DNA of 64,000 nt from Sphingomonas lacunae (GTDB lineage: Bacteria; Pseudomonadota; Alphaproteobacteria; Sphingomonadales; Sphingomonadaceae). Location of the stretch: assembly GCF_012979535.1 (NCBI RefSeq), contig NZ_CP053015.1, forward strand, positions 1,488,001-1,552,000. The letters run 5' to 3'. The notes under the pieces were generated by a model. The model did no database searches and was not told the DNA's origin. It saw only the letters and a program-made list of their open reading frames with translations. Below, piece by piece: positions 1-9,010 of this stretch. A program made the position numbers and the translations under genes. Positions within the stretch are counted from its first letter, which is position 1. Every line of letters begins with the position of its first letter.

Positions 1-1
1 C

Positions 2-505
2 GCCTCGACCGCCGGGCATGACACGACGGCCGCGACGACCGGCACGGGTATGTGGCAATTGGCCGAACGGCCCGACATATTGGCGATGCTCAAGGCGGAT
101 CCGGCGCTGATCCCTGGCTTTGTCGAGGAGACCATCCGCTGGGCAACGCCGGTTCAGCAGTTCGTCCGTTCGGCAACGCAGGATTATCAGATCAAGGGCC
201 GGACGATCAAAAAGGGGGATCTTGTGTATCTCTCCTACCTTTCGGCCAATCGTGATGAAGAGGCGTTCGAGGATCCCTTCACTTTCAACCCGCTGCGCTC
301 GCCCAACCGGCATGTCGGTTTCGGCTTTGGCGGGCACACCTGCCTTGGCATTCACCTCGCACGGATGGAAATGATCAGTTTCTGGCAACAGGTGATCCCG
401 CGGTTGAAGTCAGTGACGCTGACCGGCACACCGCGCATGGCCGAATCCGAATTTGTCTGCGGGCCGAAATCGGTGCCGATCCGATTTGAGGTCGAACCGG
501 ACTGA
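2..505 (+). CDS. cytochrome P450, C-terminal part (5' end outside window)
   Basis: Heme-thiolate monooxygenase; substrate cannot be told. The reading frame is open from base 2, and residues before the first ATG (position 50) already contain the helix-I oxygen-activation motif AGHDTT, so this is a truncated view of a longer gene. Further on are the helix-K motif EETIR and the heme-binding loop FGFGGHTCLG, whose Cys is the axial ligand. About 167 residues are present, against roughly 400 for a bacterial P450. The final residues run normally to a TGA. An alcohol dehydrogenase follows 72 bp downstream on the same strand and could oxidise an alcohol made by the P450; that link is inference from position only. 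Confidence 0.93.
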   Translation, partial: ASTAGHDTTAATTGTGMWQLAERPDILAMLKADPALIPGFVEETIRWATPVQQFVRSATQDYQIKGRTIKKGDLVYLSYLSANRDEEAFEDPFTFNPLRSPNRHVGFGFGGHTCLGIHLARMEMISFWQQVIPRLKSVTLTGTPRMAESEFVCGPKSVPIRFEVEPD

Positions 506-577
506 CCTGACGCGGATAGCAATTGCGGGCAACGTCGCCGTGCACCAGCCTGTCGCCAGATGAGAGGGAGAATTGCC

Positions 578-1690
578 ATGACCCAAGCCCGCGCCGCCAT
601 TGCCCATCAGCCCGGGGGCGACTTCACCGTCGAGCCGATCGAGGTCGACGCACCGCGCGCGGGGGAGGTGCGCGTGGCGATCAAGGGTGTCGGCCTGTGC
701 CACACCGACCTGGTGTTCCGCGACCAGTTGGCTCCCTTTGCGCTGCCCGGCGTGCTCGGCCACGAGGGCGCGGGTATTGTCGAGGCGATTGGTGAAGGTG
801 TCGAGGGGCTGGTGGTCGGCGACGAGGTGGTCGTCGGCTTTTCAAGTTGCGGTGCCTGCCCGCGCTGTGACGAGCATCTGCCCAGCTATTGCCAGAATTT
901 TGTCCCGCTCAACTATGCCGGGATGCGGCTGGAGGATGGCTCGACCGCCTATGCCAAGGATGGTGAGCGGCTGACGTCGCACTTCTTTGGCCAGTCCTCC
1001 TTTTCGACCCTCACCGTCACACGCGCCAGCAATGTGGTGAAGGTCGATACGTCAAAGGTCGCGCTGGAATTGCTCGGGCCGCTGGGCTGCGGTTTTCAGA
1101 CAGGCGCGGGCGGCGTCATGCGCTCGCTGAAGGCCCATGCCGGATCAAGCATCGCTGTGTTCGGCGGTGGCCCCGTCGGTCTGGCGGCGGTGATGGGTGC
1201 TGTTATCCAGGGCTGCTCGACGATCATCCTTGTCGAGCCGATTGCCGCACGGCGCGACATCGCGCTTGAACTGGGCGCAACGCATGTCATCGACCCGGCG
1301 GCGACGGCGGACCTGACCGCGGCGTTGCGCGAAATCGTGCCTCTCGGCCTCGACTTTGCCTTTGACACATCGGGCGTGGTGCCGGTGATCGAGGCCGGAT
1401 TGGCTGCGCTGGGTGCGCATGGCGCGATCGGCCTGGTCGGCGTTCCGGCCAAGGCGGAAGCGGCGATCAGCGTCAACATTGCCGCCCTCATGACGCCCGG
1501 CCTCAGGATCATCGGCATCATCGAGGGCGACAGCGTGCCGCAGGATTTCATCCCCGAACTGATCGCCCATCATGCTGCCGGTCGTTTTCCCTTTGATCGC
1601 TTGATCAAGACGTTCCCGCTTGAGCGGATCAATGAGGCGATTGCTGCGCAGGCGCGGGGCGAATGCATCAAGGTGGTGCTGATCCCCTGA
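578..1690 (+). CDS. zinc-dependent alcohol dehydrogenase (MDR superfamily)
   Basis: NAD(P)-dependent oxidation of a primary or aryl alcohol in the cytoplasm. Length of 370 aa fits the class. Catalytic zinc ligands are visible as Cys41 (GLCHTD) and His62-Glu63 (GHEGAG), with a later Cys in GPLGCG. The structural zinc lobe has Cys91, 94, 97 and 105. The nucleotide-binding loop is FGGGPVG. This pattern resembles aryl-alcohol or benzyl-alcohol type dehydrogenases more than adh1 types, but the substrate is not proven. ATG at 578 is chosen because a GAGAGGGAG ribosome site sits just before it; the in-frame ATG at 560 overlaps that site. It ends 17 bp from the stop of the convergent gspO. Confidence 0.92.
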   Translation: MTQARAAIAHQPGGDFTVEPIEVDAPRAGEVRVAIKGVGLCHTDLVFRDQLAPFALPGVLGHEGAGIVEAIGEGVEGLVVGDEVVVGFSSCGACPRCDEHLPSYCQNFVPLNYAGMRLEDGSTAYAKDGERLTSHFFGQSSFSTLTVTRASNVVKVDTSKVALELLGPLGCGFQTGAGGVMRSLKAHAGSSIAVFGGGPVGLAAVMGAVIQGCSTIILVEPIAARRDIALELGATHVIDPAATADLTAALREIVPLGLDFAFDTSGVVPVIEAGLAALGAHGAIGLVGVPAKAEAAISVNIAALMTPGLRIIGIIEGDSVPQDFIPELIAHHAAGRFPFDRLIKTFPLERINEAIAAQARGECIKVVLIP

Positions 1691-1706
1691 TGCCGGATGG
1701 TGTGGC

Positions 1707-2456
1707 TTACTGATGGGCGAGCAACCATAGGGTGGGGGGCGTTGCGAGTGCAAGCAGAGTCCCCAGTGGTAAGCGCATCAGTCGCCAGTCGTGCGTCACG
1801 CCATGATCGCGATTGACCGAGCGGGTCACAGCGACTGCCAGTCCGGCCAGTGCGGCGAACAACAGCAGCATCGGCAAGGCGGCCCAGCCCAGCCATGCAC
1901 CAAGCGCGGCAAGCATGGGCGCATCCCCGCCTCCCAGTCCATCACGTCCACGCAGCATCTTGTATCCCGCGCCGATCAGCCAGAGTAGAGCAAAGCCACT
2001 GGCGCAGCCAATCAGCCGGTCGGTCAACGCGGCGTCTATGCCGAGTGATGCCGTGGCAATGCCACCGAACAGCAGGCCGGCCAAGGCTGTGGTGGCGCTC
2101 AGCCTATGGGGCAACCAGAAATGGCGGGCGTCAAACAGGGCGAGTGTCAACAGCAGAAGACCGAGCAGAAAGAGGGCGGCGCCTCCTCCGTTCGGGGCGT
2201 GCCATAGGCAAAGGCCGCCGATGATCCCGGCCAAGGCCTCTGTCGCCGGATGAAGTGGATCAATCCGCCCCTGACATGTGCGGCAGCGCCCGCGCTGCAT
2301 CGCCCAGCTGACCAACGGCACAAGATCGCCAATGGCGAGCGTCCGGCCACACCCGTCACAGGCGGAGCGTCCGGTCACGGATTGGGCCCGGCCAGCGCGA
2401 ATGACCCAGGTCGCAATGAAGCTGCCCCAGACCGCACCCAACAAGGTGCCAGCCAT
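1707..2456 (-). CDS. gspO: type II secretion prepilin peptidase / N-methyltransferase GspO
   Basis: Inner-membrane aspartyl protease (family A24) that cuts the leader of the pseudopilins encoded upstream (GspG-K) and methylates the new N terminus. 249 aa with several hydrophobic segments. The N-terminal zinc-binding cytosolic loop is present: Cys33, Cys36, Cys58 and Cys61. The first catalytic Asp is probably in LFDARHFWLP and the second in GGGDAPML, the family's GxGD signature. It is the last gene of the gsp operon, 26 bp after gspN. No terminator hairpin is obvious in the 16 bp between it and the convergent dehydrogenase gene. Confidence 0.93.
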   Translation of the reverse strand: MAGTLLGAVWGSFIATWVIRAGRAQSVTGRSACDGCGRTLAIGDLVPLVSWAMQRGRCRTCQGRIDPLHPATEALAGIIGGLCLWHAPNGGGAALFLLGLLLLTLALFDARHFWLPHRLSATTALAGLLFGGIATASLGIDAALTDRLIGCASGFALLWLIGAGYKMLRGRDGLGGGDAPMLAALGAWLGWAALPMLLLFAALAGLAVAVTRSVNRDHGVTHDWRLMRLPLGTLLALATPPTLWLLAHQ

Positions 2457-2482
2457 GGCCGCTGTGACTGGAGCAAAGGCTG

Positions 2483-3193
2483 TCAGAACCGCCCCCGGAA
2501 GACACGATGCCAGCCTTCCGCCGTGCTGCTGAAACCAGCAGCGGATAAGGCTGTCGCTGTCATGGGGTCGCTGGCGGCGATACCGAAGCGGGCTTCATAG
2601 CGACCAGTGCCATCAATCGTCAGCGTAAGTCTCTCCATCCCTGACTGGCCAGCGAGCGGAATGACCAACGACCGGCCTTGGCAACGGGCACTGCCCGACA
2701 GGCCATTGCGCAGATCGAGGCCGGCAATGCGCCCCGCAAGCATCAATTGCACCTTGCCACTGGCAAGGCGGCAGTGGCCATCCCGGAAAAGCACGGAAAA
2801 TTTATCAAGCTGCACTGATTCGACCGGGAGGCCTCCCAATGCTGTGCCAGTGATGCCGATGGTACCGCTGAGTTGGTCAATCGCGCGCCGCCCGGACGAC
2901 AGTTCCAGGCTGCCCGCCAATGGCCCGGTGCCACCATTCCCTGCTCTCTCGACAACAAAGTGGGCCCGGCCAAGCAGCAGGGGCAAAGCAGAAAGGCCGG
3001 TGTCGACTGTTCCGAGGTGGAAAGGGCCGAGCCGTGACTGTTCGAGGCGGCCTGACCAAATCGTGCCGCTGGCCATTCGGGCCGTCAACCCTGCATCTTC
3101 CAGCCCGATGAGACTGACTGCCAAACGCAGCGGCAGGCACATGATGAACGCCAGGATCATTGCCGTGAGGGTCCATAGGTGGAGTCTGCTCAT
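2483..3193 (-). CDS. gspN: type II secretion system protein N (GspN)
   Basis: Accessory inner-membrane component of the type II secretion machine; exact role in the family is unclear. 236 aa, with one N-terminal membrane anchor (roughly residues 8-30) and a periplasmic beta-rich rest. The segment after the anchor, with MASGTIWSGRL, is the typical GspN start. It overlaps gspM by 4 bp (ATGA), which supports translational coupling. Identification rests on this motif and on its place between gspM and gspO, as in other full gsp operons. Confidence 0.85.
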   Translation of the reverse strand: MSRLHLWTLTAMILAFIMCLPLRLAVSLIGLEDAGLTARMASGTIWSGRLEQSRLGPFHLGTVDTGLSALPLLLGRAHFVVERAGNGGTGPLAGSLELSSGRRAIDQLSGTIGITGTALGGLPVESVQLDKFSVLFRDGHCRLASGKVQLMLAGRIAGLDLRNGLSGSARCQGRSLVIPLAGQSGMERLTLTIDGTGRYEARFGIAASDPMTATALSAAGFSSTAEGWHRVFRGRF

Positions 3194-3687
3194 TGTGCCC
3201 GCCGGATGCTGGCTGTCATCGCCACGGTGCCGTCGGCATTAGGCCGCAGGGACAGGTCGGTGACTGTAAGGCCCATGCTTTCCAGTCGGGTCAACCATGT
3301 GACCAGCGACGATGACTGGGCACTGGCGATGGCGATGGTCGCCGCGGCGTCACCGGCGGGCTCGTTGCGGGACAACGTCAAGCCCTGCTCGGCAGCACCC
3401 TGAGCGAGCACGAGTGTCACGGAGATGGCATTGGCGGAGCTGTTGATGGGAGCGGCGCGCGGTCCGGCAGCTTGCAGTTTCCTGATTTCTTTAACCCGGG
3501 CTGCAATGACGGCATGTCGTTCAAGTGCAATGGCATGCGTTTCACGTGCGGCAACCAGGGCGGATGTGAGCGGTGCGTAAACGGCAATCCAGCCGACCAC
3601 AGCCGCGGACAAAGCCAGGGCAATGCCTACCAGCCAGCGTTCGCGCAATGAAAGCCCGCCCCACCATTGGCGCAATCGGACCGTCAT
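3190..3687 (-). CDS. gspM: type II secretion system protein M (GspM)
   Basis: Bitopic inner-membrane protein that pairs with GspL in the platform of the secretion machine. 165 aa: a short cytoplasmic start containing LSLRERWLVG, one membrane helix around residues 20-40, then a periplasmic coiled-coil-like stretch and a ferredoxin-like domain. The LSxRERxL element before the helix is the common GspM signature. Start and stop overlap gspL and gspN by 4 bp each (ATGA). Confidence 0.88.
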   Translation of the reverse strand: MTVRLRQWWGGLSLRERWLVGIALALSAAVVGWIAVYAPLTSALVAARETHAIALERHAVIAARVKEIRKLQAAGPRAAPINSSANAISVTLVLAQGAAEQGLTLSRNEPAGDAAATIAIASAQSSSLVTWLTRLESMGLTVTDLSLRPNADGTVAMTASIRRAQ

Positions 3688-4856
3688 CGAACGCTCCTGA
3701 TCGTTATATCCCCCATGGTGCGTCCATCGGTGCCACTGCGCGGGGTGGCAGTGATTGTGTATCCGGCGGCCTGAAGCGCGAGAAGCACGGTGTTGATATC
3801 CTCTGTTCGGGGTGCGGCCAATGTTGCTGACAATGTCCCGTCCGGGCTCCAGGCCAGATTGGTGAGTGCGACGGTGGGCGCTGGTTCCATTGCGGCGACC
3901 AAAGCAGCATAGGTGGCCGAGAAGCGCGCGGTGCCGCCACCGAGGTTCGCCAGTCGTTCATCAAGTTGCGGGATGGCCTGAGCCAGCGGAAGGGGTTCGG
4001 TCAGGACATTCGCGGCTTGAGCGGTGGCGCGGCGATCCAGAGCAGCGGTATCCCATTTTAGCCGCCCCAGCATCGCGAGGGGGATGGCAATGCTGGCGAG
4101 CAGGATGAGGCCAAACAACAGAATAGCCCGGCTTAATGTGAAAGCATCGATCAAGGCGGGCGGGGCCTTGGCCCATTTGCCGCAAAGCAGATCCAGAGGA
4201 ATGGCCTCGGACAAGTCCTGCATGGCCCGTTCAATGGTGTCAGCGGGGGTATCAATGATCCGCGCGCTATCTTCCACGAGTTGGCTGACAAGCGCAGGAT
4301 CCGCAACGAATGCTGTGTTATCTGACCGCAGAATTGGCTGATCACCGAGCGTCGCACGAACGAACGAGCCGGGTCGGTCCACCGGTGGTGATGGCAGCAG
4401 AAGGGCGGCGGGAACCACATGGTCTGCAACAAGACCGTAGCTTGCGAGCCAGTCCCGCCATCGCGACATGAGGCTGTGGCTGGTGATGGCGATGAGGTGG
4501 CTGTTTGCGGAAAAGGATGTGGTGTGGCTTGTGGCTATGTGCAGATCGACTGCCGGAGTTATGCTCTTTTCCGCGGCAAGGAGACGCGCGGTGGCGTCTG
4601 CCTGTCGTGCGGTGAGACCAGGAAAATTGGCGCCTTGGAGGGTGACATCAGCAACGGGCGCAAGTGCGACCAGCATGGTCTGGCCATTCGTTGAATCCCC
4701 AGTCGCAGCATGCAGGTCATCAAGCGTGTTGCCTGACGCAATCACCTGGCCATCAAGCATATGCCACCAATGGCTGCGGTGGTGCACAGGTTCACCCGGC
4801 GCGGCAAGGCTTGCTGCCGGTGGCAAGGTAACGATCAAGACATCTTGTGCGCTCAC
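3684..4856 (-). CDS. gspL: type II secretion system protein L (GspL)
   Basis: Inner-membrane platform protein with an actin-like cytoplasmic domain that binds the GspE ATPase and a periplasmic domain that binds GspM. The product of about 390 aa has a large soluble N-terminal part, a hydrophobic helix about two thirds along (ILLFGLILLASIAIPLAML) and a ferredoxin-like C-terminal domain. A GTG at 4856 is preferred as start: GGGAG lies 5 bp before it and it clears the end of gspK. An ATG at 4889 in the same frame would overlap gspK by 20 bp and is the alternative. It ends with a 4-bp overlap onto gspM. Confidence 0.87.
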   Translation of the reverse strand: MSAQDVLIVTLPPAASLAAPGEPVHHRSHWWHMLDGQVIASGNTLDDLHAATGDSTNGQTMLVALAPVADVTLQGANFPGLTARQADATARLLAAEKSITPAVDLHIATSHTTSFSANSHLIAITSHSLMSRWRDWLASYGLVADHVVPAALLLPSPPVDRPGSFVRATLGDQPILRSDNTAFVADPALVSQLVEDSARIIDTPADTIERAMQDLSEAIPLDLLCGKWAKAPPALIDAFTLSRAILLFGLILLASIAIPLAMLGRLKWDTAALDRRATAQAANVLTEPLPLAQAIPQLDERLANLGGGTARFSATYAALVAAMEPAPTVALTNLAWSPDGTLSATLAAPRTEDINTVLLALQAAGYTITATPRSGTDGRTMGDITIRSVR

Positions 4857-4869
4857 GGGCACTCCCACT

Positions 4870-5865
4870 TCATTGATCGATTCCTTCAAGGCGCCGGATG
4901 ACTTTGGGCGGGGTCTCAGGGGCGCCCGCGTCGATCAGGCTTTCACTGACGGTCATGTTGTTGCCGATTCTGACCCGTGTTTGCAGGCGGAACCAGCGGG
5001 TAACGAGTTTGACCTGGGCGGCTGCTTCACCGCCCGGTTGTTGCCCGGCGAGAGCAGGGCCTGCCCAGAAACGATTGAGGCTGCCATAGCCGCCGGTCGG
5101 TCGGCTGGCGAGATGAGCGCGCGCCTGAGCCGGGGTCAGCCGTGTGGGCATCAGCATCATCAGCAGCGGTGCCTGTTCCGGCAACAGCGTGTTGACGTTG
5201 ACCGGCGACAGCTCGCTGGTTGGCAATGCGCAGACCCACGGACGCAGGCGTGACCAGTTTTGTTTGGTCACGCCAGCAACGGCACGCAGTTCAGCCGCGT
5301 CGCTCATCGCACGGTCTGCCGTGCGATAAGGCGTGGCGCTGACAGCATAGGCGGCGTCTTCGGCGCCGAGAGCAACGGCGTTCTGATCGGCGTCGATCCA
5401 GTCGGCTGCGCTGGCGGCAATGCGGTCCGCCTGGGCGCGATCTATCGAGACGGCCTGCATCAGGGCGATGAACTGTTCAAGGGCAAGCGCGCGCTGGGCA
5501 CTGCCGCCGACAGTGGAATCGGCGACAAGGCTGTTGAGGTTGAAGCAGTTGCCGCCATCAGTCAGCGTCAGTTCGGCACTGCCACCGCCTGGGAGAGGCA
5601 GGATGAAGGGCTTGCCGAGCCAGTCTCCCTCGAGTGTGACCTGTGACTTGCCCTTGACGAGTTGATCAATGCGCCTGAGTGCGAGGGCTTCGGCAGCGAG
5701 ATGATAGTGGCGCGCCTGTTCGATAGCGCTGGCACTTGCAGCGAGGCGGGTGGCGAGGGTGAGGCGCTCGATCGCGGTGGCCGAGATGACGGCCATGACC
5801 GCGACCAGTAGCAGGACGGTGAGCAGGGCGGCGCCTTGCTCGCGGTGAGGCGCGGTGTGGCTCAT
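4870..5865 (-). CDS. gspK: type II secretion minor pseudopilin GspK
   Basis: Largest minor pseudopilin; with GspI and GspJ it caps the pseudopilus. 331 aa. The prepilin leader ends at EQG followed by AALLTVLLLVAVM, so cleavage is expected after Gly11. GspK characteristically lacks the Glu5 seen in the other pseudopilins, and that is so here. The large C-terminal alpha domain and two-Cys region (GNCFNLN, PWVCALP) match the family. Its start overlaps the stop of gspJ by 4 bp. Confidence 0.92.
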   Translation of the reverse strand: MSHTAPHREQGAALLTVLLLVAVMAVISATAIERLTLATRLAASASAIEQARHYHLAAEALALRRIDQLVKGKSQVTLEGDWLGKPFILPLPGGGSAELTLTDGGNCFNLNSLVADSTVGGSAQRALALEQFIALMQAVSIDRAQADRIAASAADWIDADQNAVALGAEDAAYAVSATPYRTADRAMSDAAELRAVAGVTKQNWSRLRPWVCALPTSELSPVNVNTLLPEQAPLLMMLMPTRLTPAQARAHLASRPTGGYGSLNRFWAGPALAGQQPGGEAAAQVKLVTRWFRLQTRVRIGNNMTVSESLIDAGAPETPPKVIRRLEGIDQ

Positions 5866-6494
5866 GTCTGCCCTCCCGCAATCCCCTCTGGAGCGAGGCC
5901 ATCGGGCGCGACGAGGAAGCGCATGGTGAGCGGTGCGGCATTGCTGCGCTGGACGGTCAGTTCGACCGCCAGCGGCAGGCGCGCGGCGTCACCCGCGGCC
6001 CAACTGTCTGACCAGCCGCCATCAGGCCCGCGATAGCGCAGGGCGAGGCTGGTGACGTTGCGCAGCAGCACGGCCGTTTCGCCTTCGCCGGCGCCGTCGA
6101 GGGCGGCGCTGGTGCGACGGACGAGGGTGTTTGTGTCGAGGGTGTAGCTGACGCGGGCGAGGGCGGGGCCGCTGTCATCGCCCGCGCTGGCTTGGACGAA
6201 GGCAAGGCTGGTGGCGGTACCGGCGAGGGCGGGGCGCAACTGGCCCTGCTCGTCACGGCTGGGGCGGGGCTGGGCAGTGGCGAGTTCGCGTCCGAGCAGG
6301 GCGCGCAGCCGGTTGAGGCCGCCGCTGTCATCGAGGCGCGTGCTGATGACCGACTGGGTGTCGATGCTGGCGCGCAGGAGGAGGACGCCGGCAGTTGAGA
6401 GCAGCGCGAAAATGGCGAGCGCGACGAGCATTTCGACGAGCGTGAAGCCCTGTTGTAGAGGGCGAGTTAGAGCCACTTTCCGGGGGGTGGGCAT
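5862..6494 (-). CDS. gspJ: type II secretion minor pseudopilin GspJ
   Basis: Minor pseudopilin of the tip complex. The frame is open further upstream to 6614, but the real start is the ATG at 6494, which overlaps the gspI stop codon by one base and puts the prepilin leader at the N terminus (product about 210 aa). The cleavage site is QQG before FTLVEMLVALAIF, with Glu5 of the mature protein present. The rest is a globular pseudopilin domain. The upstream extension is Arg/His/Pro-rich and looks like a shadow of gspI. Confidence 0.92.
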   Translation of the reverse strand: MPTPRKVALTRPLQQGFTLVEMLVALAIFALLSTAGVLLLRASIDTQSVISTRLDDSGGLNRLRALLGRELATAQPRPSRDEQGQLRPALAGTATSLAFVQASAGDDSGPALARVSYTLDTNTLVRRTSAALDGAGEGETAVLLRNVTSLALRYRGPDGGWSDSWAAGDAARLPLAVELTVQRSNAAPLTMRFLVAPDGLAPEGIAGGQT

Positions 6495-6865
6495 CAGCCG
6501 GTTACCCGGACGGTGGTGAGGCGGGCGGGGGTGCCGTCGGGGGCGGTGACGCGGATCTCGATGCGCAGGACCGAAGGGTCTGCTGTGGCCGTAACCTGTT
6601 GATTTATTGTCCAAACAATGCCGCCATTGGTGATACTGGAGCGGGACTGGCCGATGGTTGGCGGAGCCGGATCGGTGAGGGCGTCGGCGGCGGCGTTGGC
6701 GGCGACGATGCGCGCGATCAAGCGCGTGTCGAGATCGGTGGTCGAGCGTACGGTGAAGGCATCAAGCCGGACCAGGGCAAGCGCGGCGATCGACAATATG
6801 GCGAGCGCGACGAGCATTTCGAGCAGGGTGAAACCCGACTGGTCCGTGGCATGGTGGTTGGTCAT
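6494..6865 (-). CDS. gspI: type II secretion minor pseudopilin GspI
   Basis: Minor pseudopilin that starts assembly of the pseudopilus tip with GspJ and GspK. 123 aa, the usual size. The leader ends QSG before FTLLEMLVALAIL, with Glu5 retained; cleavage by GspO is expected after the Gly. Overlaps gspH by 4 bp and gspJ by one base. Confidence 0.92.
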   Translation of the reverse strand: MTNHHATDQSGFTLLEMLVALAILSIAALALVRLDAFTVRSTTDLDTRLIARIVAANAAADALTDPAPPTIGQSRSSITNGGIVWTINQQVTATADPSVLRIEIRVTAPDGTPARLTTVRVTG

Positions 6866-7347
6866 CGCACACTGACCTCCCCGCTGGCACTGACGATGAC
6901 GCTCGCGCTGGTGCCGCCACTGGTGAAATCAATGCGCAAGGGCGCACTGGGCAAGCCGACCCGGTCAAAGGCGAGGCGGCCCTGACTGGCGCCATTGATG
7001 CTGACCGCCGTGCCGCTGGCCCAGTCATCCCGGGCAAGACGGCCATCCTCTAGCGGTTGCCATTGGCCACCGCTGCGCCGTTCAAAGCCATAGCCCGAAG
7101 CGGTGACCCACAGGCCATGCGGGCGAGCATCAATGACCGCCGTGTCGCGCAGCGCCGCGATCCGGGCGGCAAAGCGCGTCGCCTGCCCCATCGCTCCGCC
7201 GCCTGACGGGGGCATCGACAGGATCACGGCGGTCGCGGCAAGACCAACCAGCGCCAGCACAACCATCAGCTCGACCAGCGTGAAGCCGGCTTCGCGGGTC
7301 AGGGGAAGGCGATCAGTTCGAGCCACCGTAAATGTCGGCCTTGTCAT
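6862..7347 (-). CDS. gspH: type II secretion minor pseudopilin GspH
   Basis: Minor pseudopilin linking the tip complex to the GspG fibre. The leader ends REAG before FTLVELMVVLALVG, with Glu5 present. The start is uncertain: ATG at 7347 gives 161 aa and overlaps the end of gspG by 35 bp; an in-frame GTG at 7326 would overlap by 14 bp. The frame is open to 7467, but that extension lies wholly in gspG and is not credible as a pilin leader. Confidence 0.88.
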   Translation of the reverse strand: MTRPTFTVARTDRLPLTREAGFTLVELMVVLALVGLAATAVILSMPPSGGGAMGQATRFAARIAALRDTAVIDARPHGLWVTASGYGFERRSGGQWQPLEDGRLARDDWASGTAVSINGASQGRLAFDRVGLPSAPLRIDFTSGGTSASVIVSASGEVSVR

Positions 7348-7789
7348 CGCTGCCACCCGGCGCGCCGTCGGCACCCAGCGAATAGATGCTGAACGGGGCA
7401 CCATTCCGGCCCGGGACCTCAAGCTGATAGGGACGACCCCATGGGTCATCGGGGAGGTCGCGGACATAGCCGCCTGACCGGTAACGAGTGGGATCGGTGA
7501 GGCTGGCCGGCGGAGTGCGCAGCGCGGCGATGCCGTCGGCAGCGGTCGGGTAGCTGAGATTGTCGAGCCGGTACATCTCCATCGCCTGTTCGAGCGTGGC
7601 GATGTCCGCCTTGGCCTTGGTCACCATCGCCTTGTCCTGACTGGGCAGGACATTGATCAGCACGATGGTGGTGAGCAGGCCGAGGATGAACAGCACGACC
7701 ATCAGTTCGGTGAGGGTGAAGCCCTGTTCATCGCGGGGCCGCTTTGGCAGCGGTCGGCGGGTGAGGAGGCGGATGAGGGAAGGCAGCAT
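7313..7789 (-). CDS. gspG: type II secretion major pseudopilin GspG
   Basis: Main subunit of the periplasmic pseudopilus that pushes substrates through the secretin. 158 aa. The leader of 23 residues is Arg/Pro-rich and somewhat long, ending EQG before FTLTELMVVLFILG, with Glu5. Typical GspG features follow: KAMVTKAKADIATLEQAME, the DNLSYPTAADGI loop and the C-terminal SIYSLGADGAPGGSDDKADI region, whose acidic residues bind calcium in characterised homologues. Only 3 bp separate it from gspF. Confidence 0.95.
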   Translation of the reverse strand: MLPSLIRLLTRRPLPKRPRDEQGFTLTELMVVLFILGLLTTIVLINVLPSQDKAMVTKAKADIATLEQAMEMYRLDNLSYPTAADGIAALRTPPASLTDPTRYRSGGYVRDLPDDPWGRPYQLEVPGRNGAPFSIYSLGADGAPGGSDDKADIYGGSN

Positions 7790-7792
7790 GGA

Positions 7793-9007
7793 TCAGGGTC
7801 CGGTCATTTGCTGGAGTTGCAGGATGGGAAGCAGGATCGAGAGGATGATGAGCGCGACGATGACGCCCATGATGACGATGATCAGCGGTTCGAGAAGCGC
7901 CATCGCGGTCGAGGTGAAGCGGTCGAATTCGCGTTCAAGATAGTCGGCGGCGCGTTCGAGCATCGTGTCGAGCTGTCCCGCGCTCTCGCCACTGGCGGCA
8001 AGATAGACGAGCAGCGGCGGGAAGACATTCGCGCTGCGCATGGCGGCCGAAAGGCTGCCACCGCCGCGCACCTGTTCGACAATGTCGGCGGTGGCAGCGG
8101 CGAGGACGCTGTTGCGGATGGTCGGGATGGTCAGGCGCAGTCCCTCGATCAGCGGCAGGCGGCTGGCCACCATCGTCGAGAGCGTGCGGGCAAAGCGGGC
8201 GGCGTGCAGATCCCGCAGCAGCCGCCCGAGCAGGGGCAGGCGCAACAGCCAGCCGTCAAAGGCGCGACGCGGGCCAGGTTTCCGGAGCAAGGCCCAGCCG
8301 CCGGCAGCGACAAGGCCGAGAGCAATCAATACTGCCCACCACCAATTGGCGGCAAAGGACGAGAGGGCGATGACGATGCGGGTGAGCAGCGGGAGTTGCT
8401 GGCCGACCGTGTCAAACTGTTCGACCACCTTTGGCACCACCCAGATCATCAGCGCGGCGATGACCGACAGGGCGACGAGCGCAAGAACGACGGGATAGGC
8501 GAGCGCGGAGATCAGCTTTCCCCGCACTTCGGCCTGCCGTTCGAGCAGGGCGGAGAGGCGGGTGAGGATGGTCGGCAGCGAGCCCGAGCTTTCACCGGCG
8601 CTGACCATGGCGCGGTAGAGGGCGGGGAAGCTTTTGGGTTCTCGCGCCATGGCGTCGGCGAGGCGGCGTCCTTCGACAATGCCTGCATGGACATTGCCGA
8701 TGATGGTGCGGACATGTGCCGTCTCGGACTGGCGCGAGGCGGTGCGCAGGGCTTCCTCAAGCGGAGTGACCTCGGTCAGGGTGGCGAGTTGGCGGGTGAA
8801 CAGTGTCAGCTCACGCTGGCTGATGCGGTTGCGGGTCAGGGTGAGGAGGGACTGGCCCTTGATCGGAGCTGTGCCGGGGGTGCATTCGACGACGAACAGG
8901 CGGCGCTGGACCAGCTTGGCCTCGGCAGCGGCGCGATCCTCGGCGCTGATGTGGCCGCGTTTTTCCTTTCCAGCGGGGTCAATGGCGAGATAGCGGAAAT
9001 CAGCCAT
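7793..9007 (-). CDS. gspF: type II secretion inner-membrane platform protein GspF
   Basis: Polytopic inner-membrane protein at the base of the secretion machine, thought to couple GspE ATP hydrolysis to pseudopilus growth. 404 aa, the family norm. It carries two copies of the T2SSF domain (about residues 70-195 and 270-395), with membrane segments near residues 165-190, 220-240 and at the extreme C terminus (VIVALIILSILLPIL). Each repeat holds the typical 'F...Y..m...GE.sG' pattern: FPALYRAMVSAGESSG and FPPLLVYLAASGESAG. Confidence 0.95.
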   Translation of the reverse strand: MADFRYLAIDPAGKEKRGHISAEDRAAAEAKLVQRRLFVVECTPGTAPIKGQSLLTLTRNRISQRELTLFTRQLATLTEVTPLEEALRTASRQSETAHVRTIIGNVHAGIVEGRRLADAMAREPKSFPALYRAMVSAGESSGSLPTILTRLSALLERQAEVRGKLISALAYPVVLALVALSVIAALMIWVVPKVVEQFDTVGQQLPLLTRIVIALSSFAANWWWAVLIALGLVAAGGWALLRKPGPRRAFDGWLLRLPLLGRLLRDLHAARFARTLSTMVASRLPLIEGLRLTIPTIRNSVLAAATADIVEQVRGGGSLSAAMRSANVFPPLLVYLAASGESAGQLDTMLERAADYLEREFDRFTSTAMALLEPLIIVIMGVIVALIILSILLPILQLQQMTGP

Positions 9008-9010
9008 GGC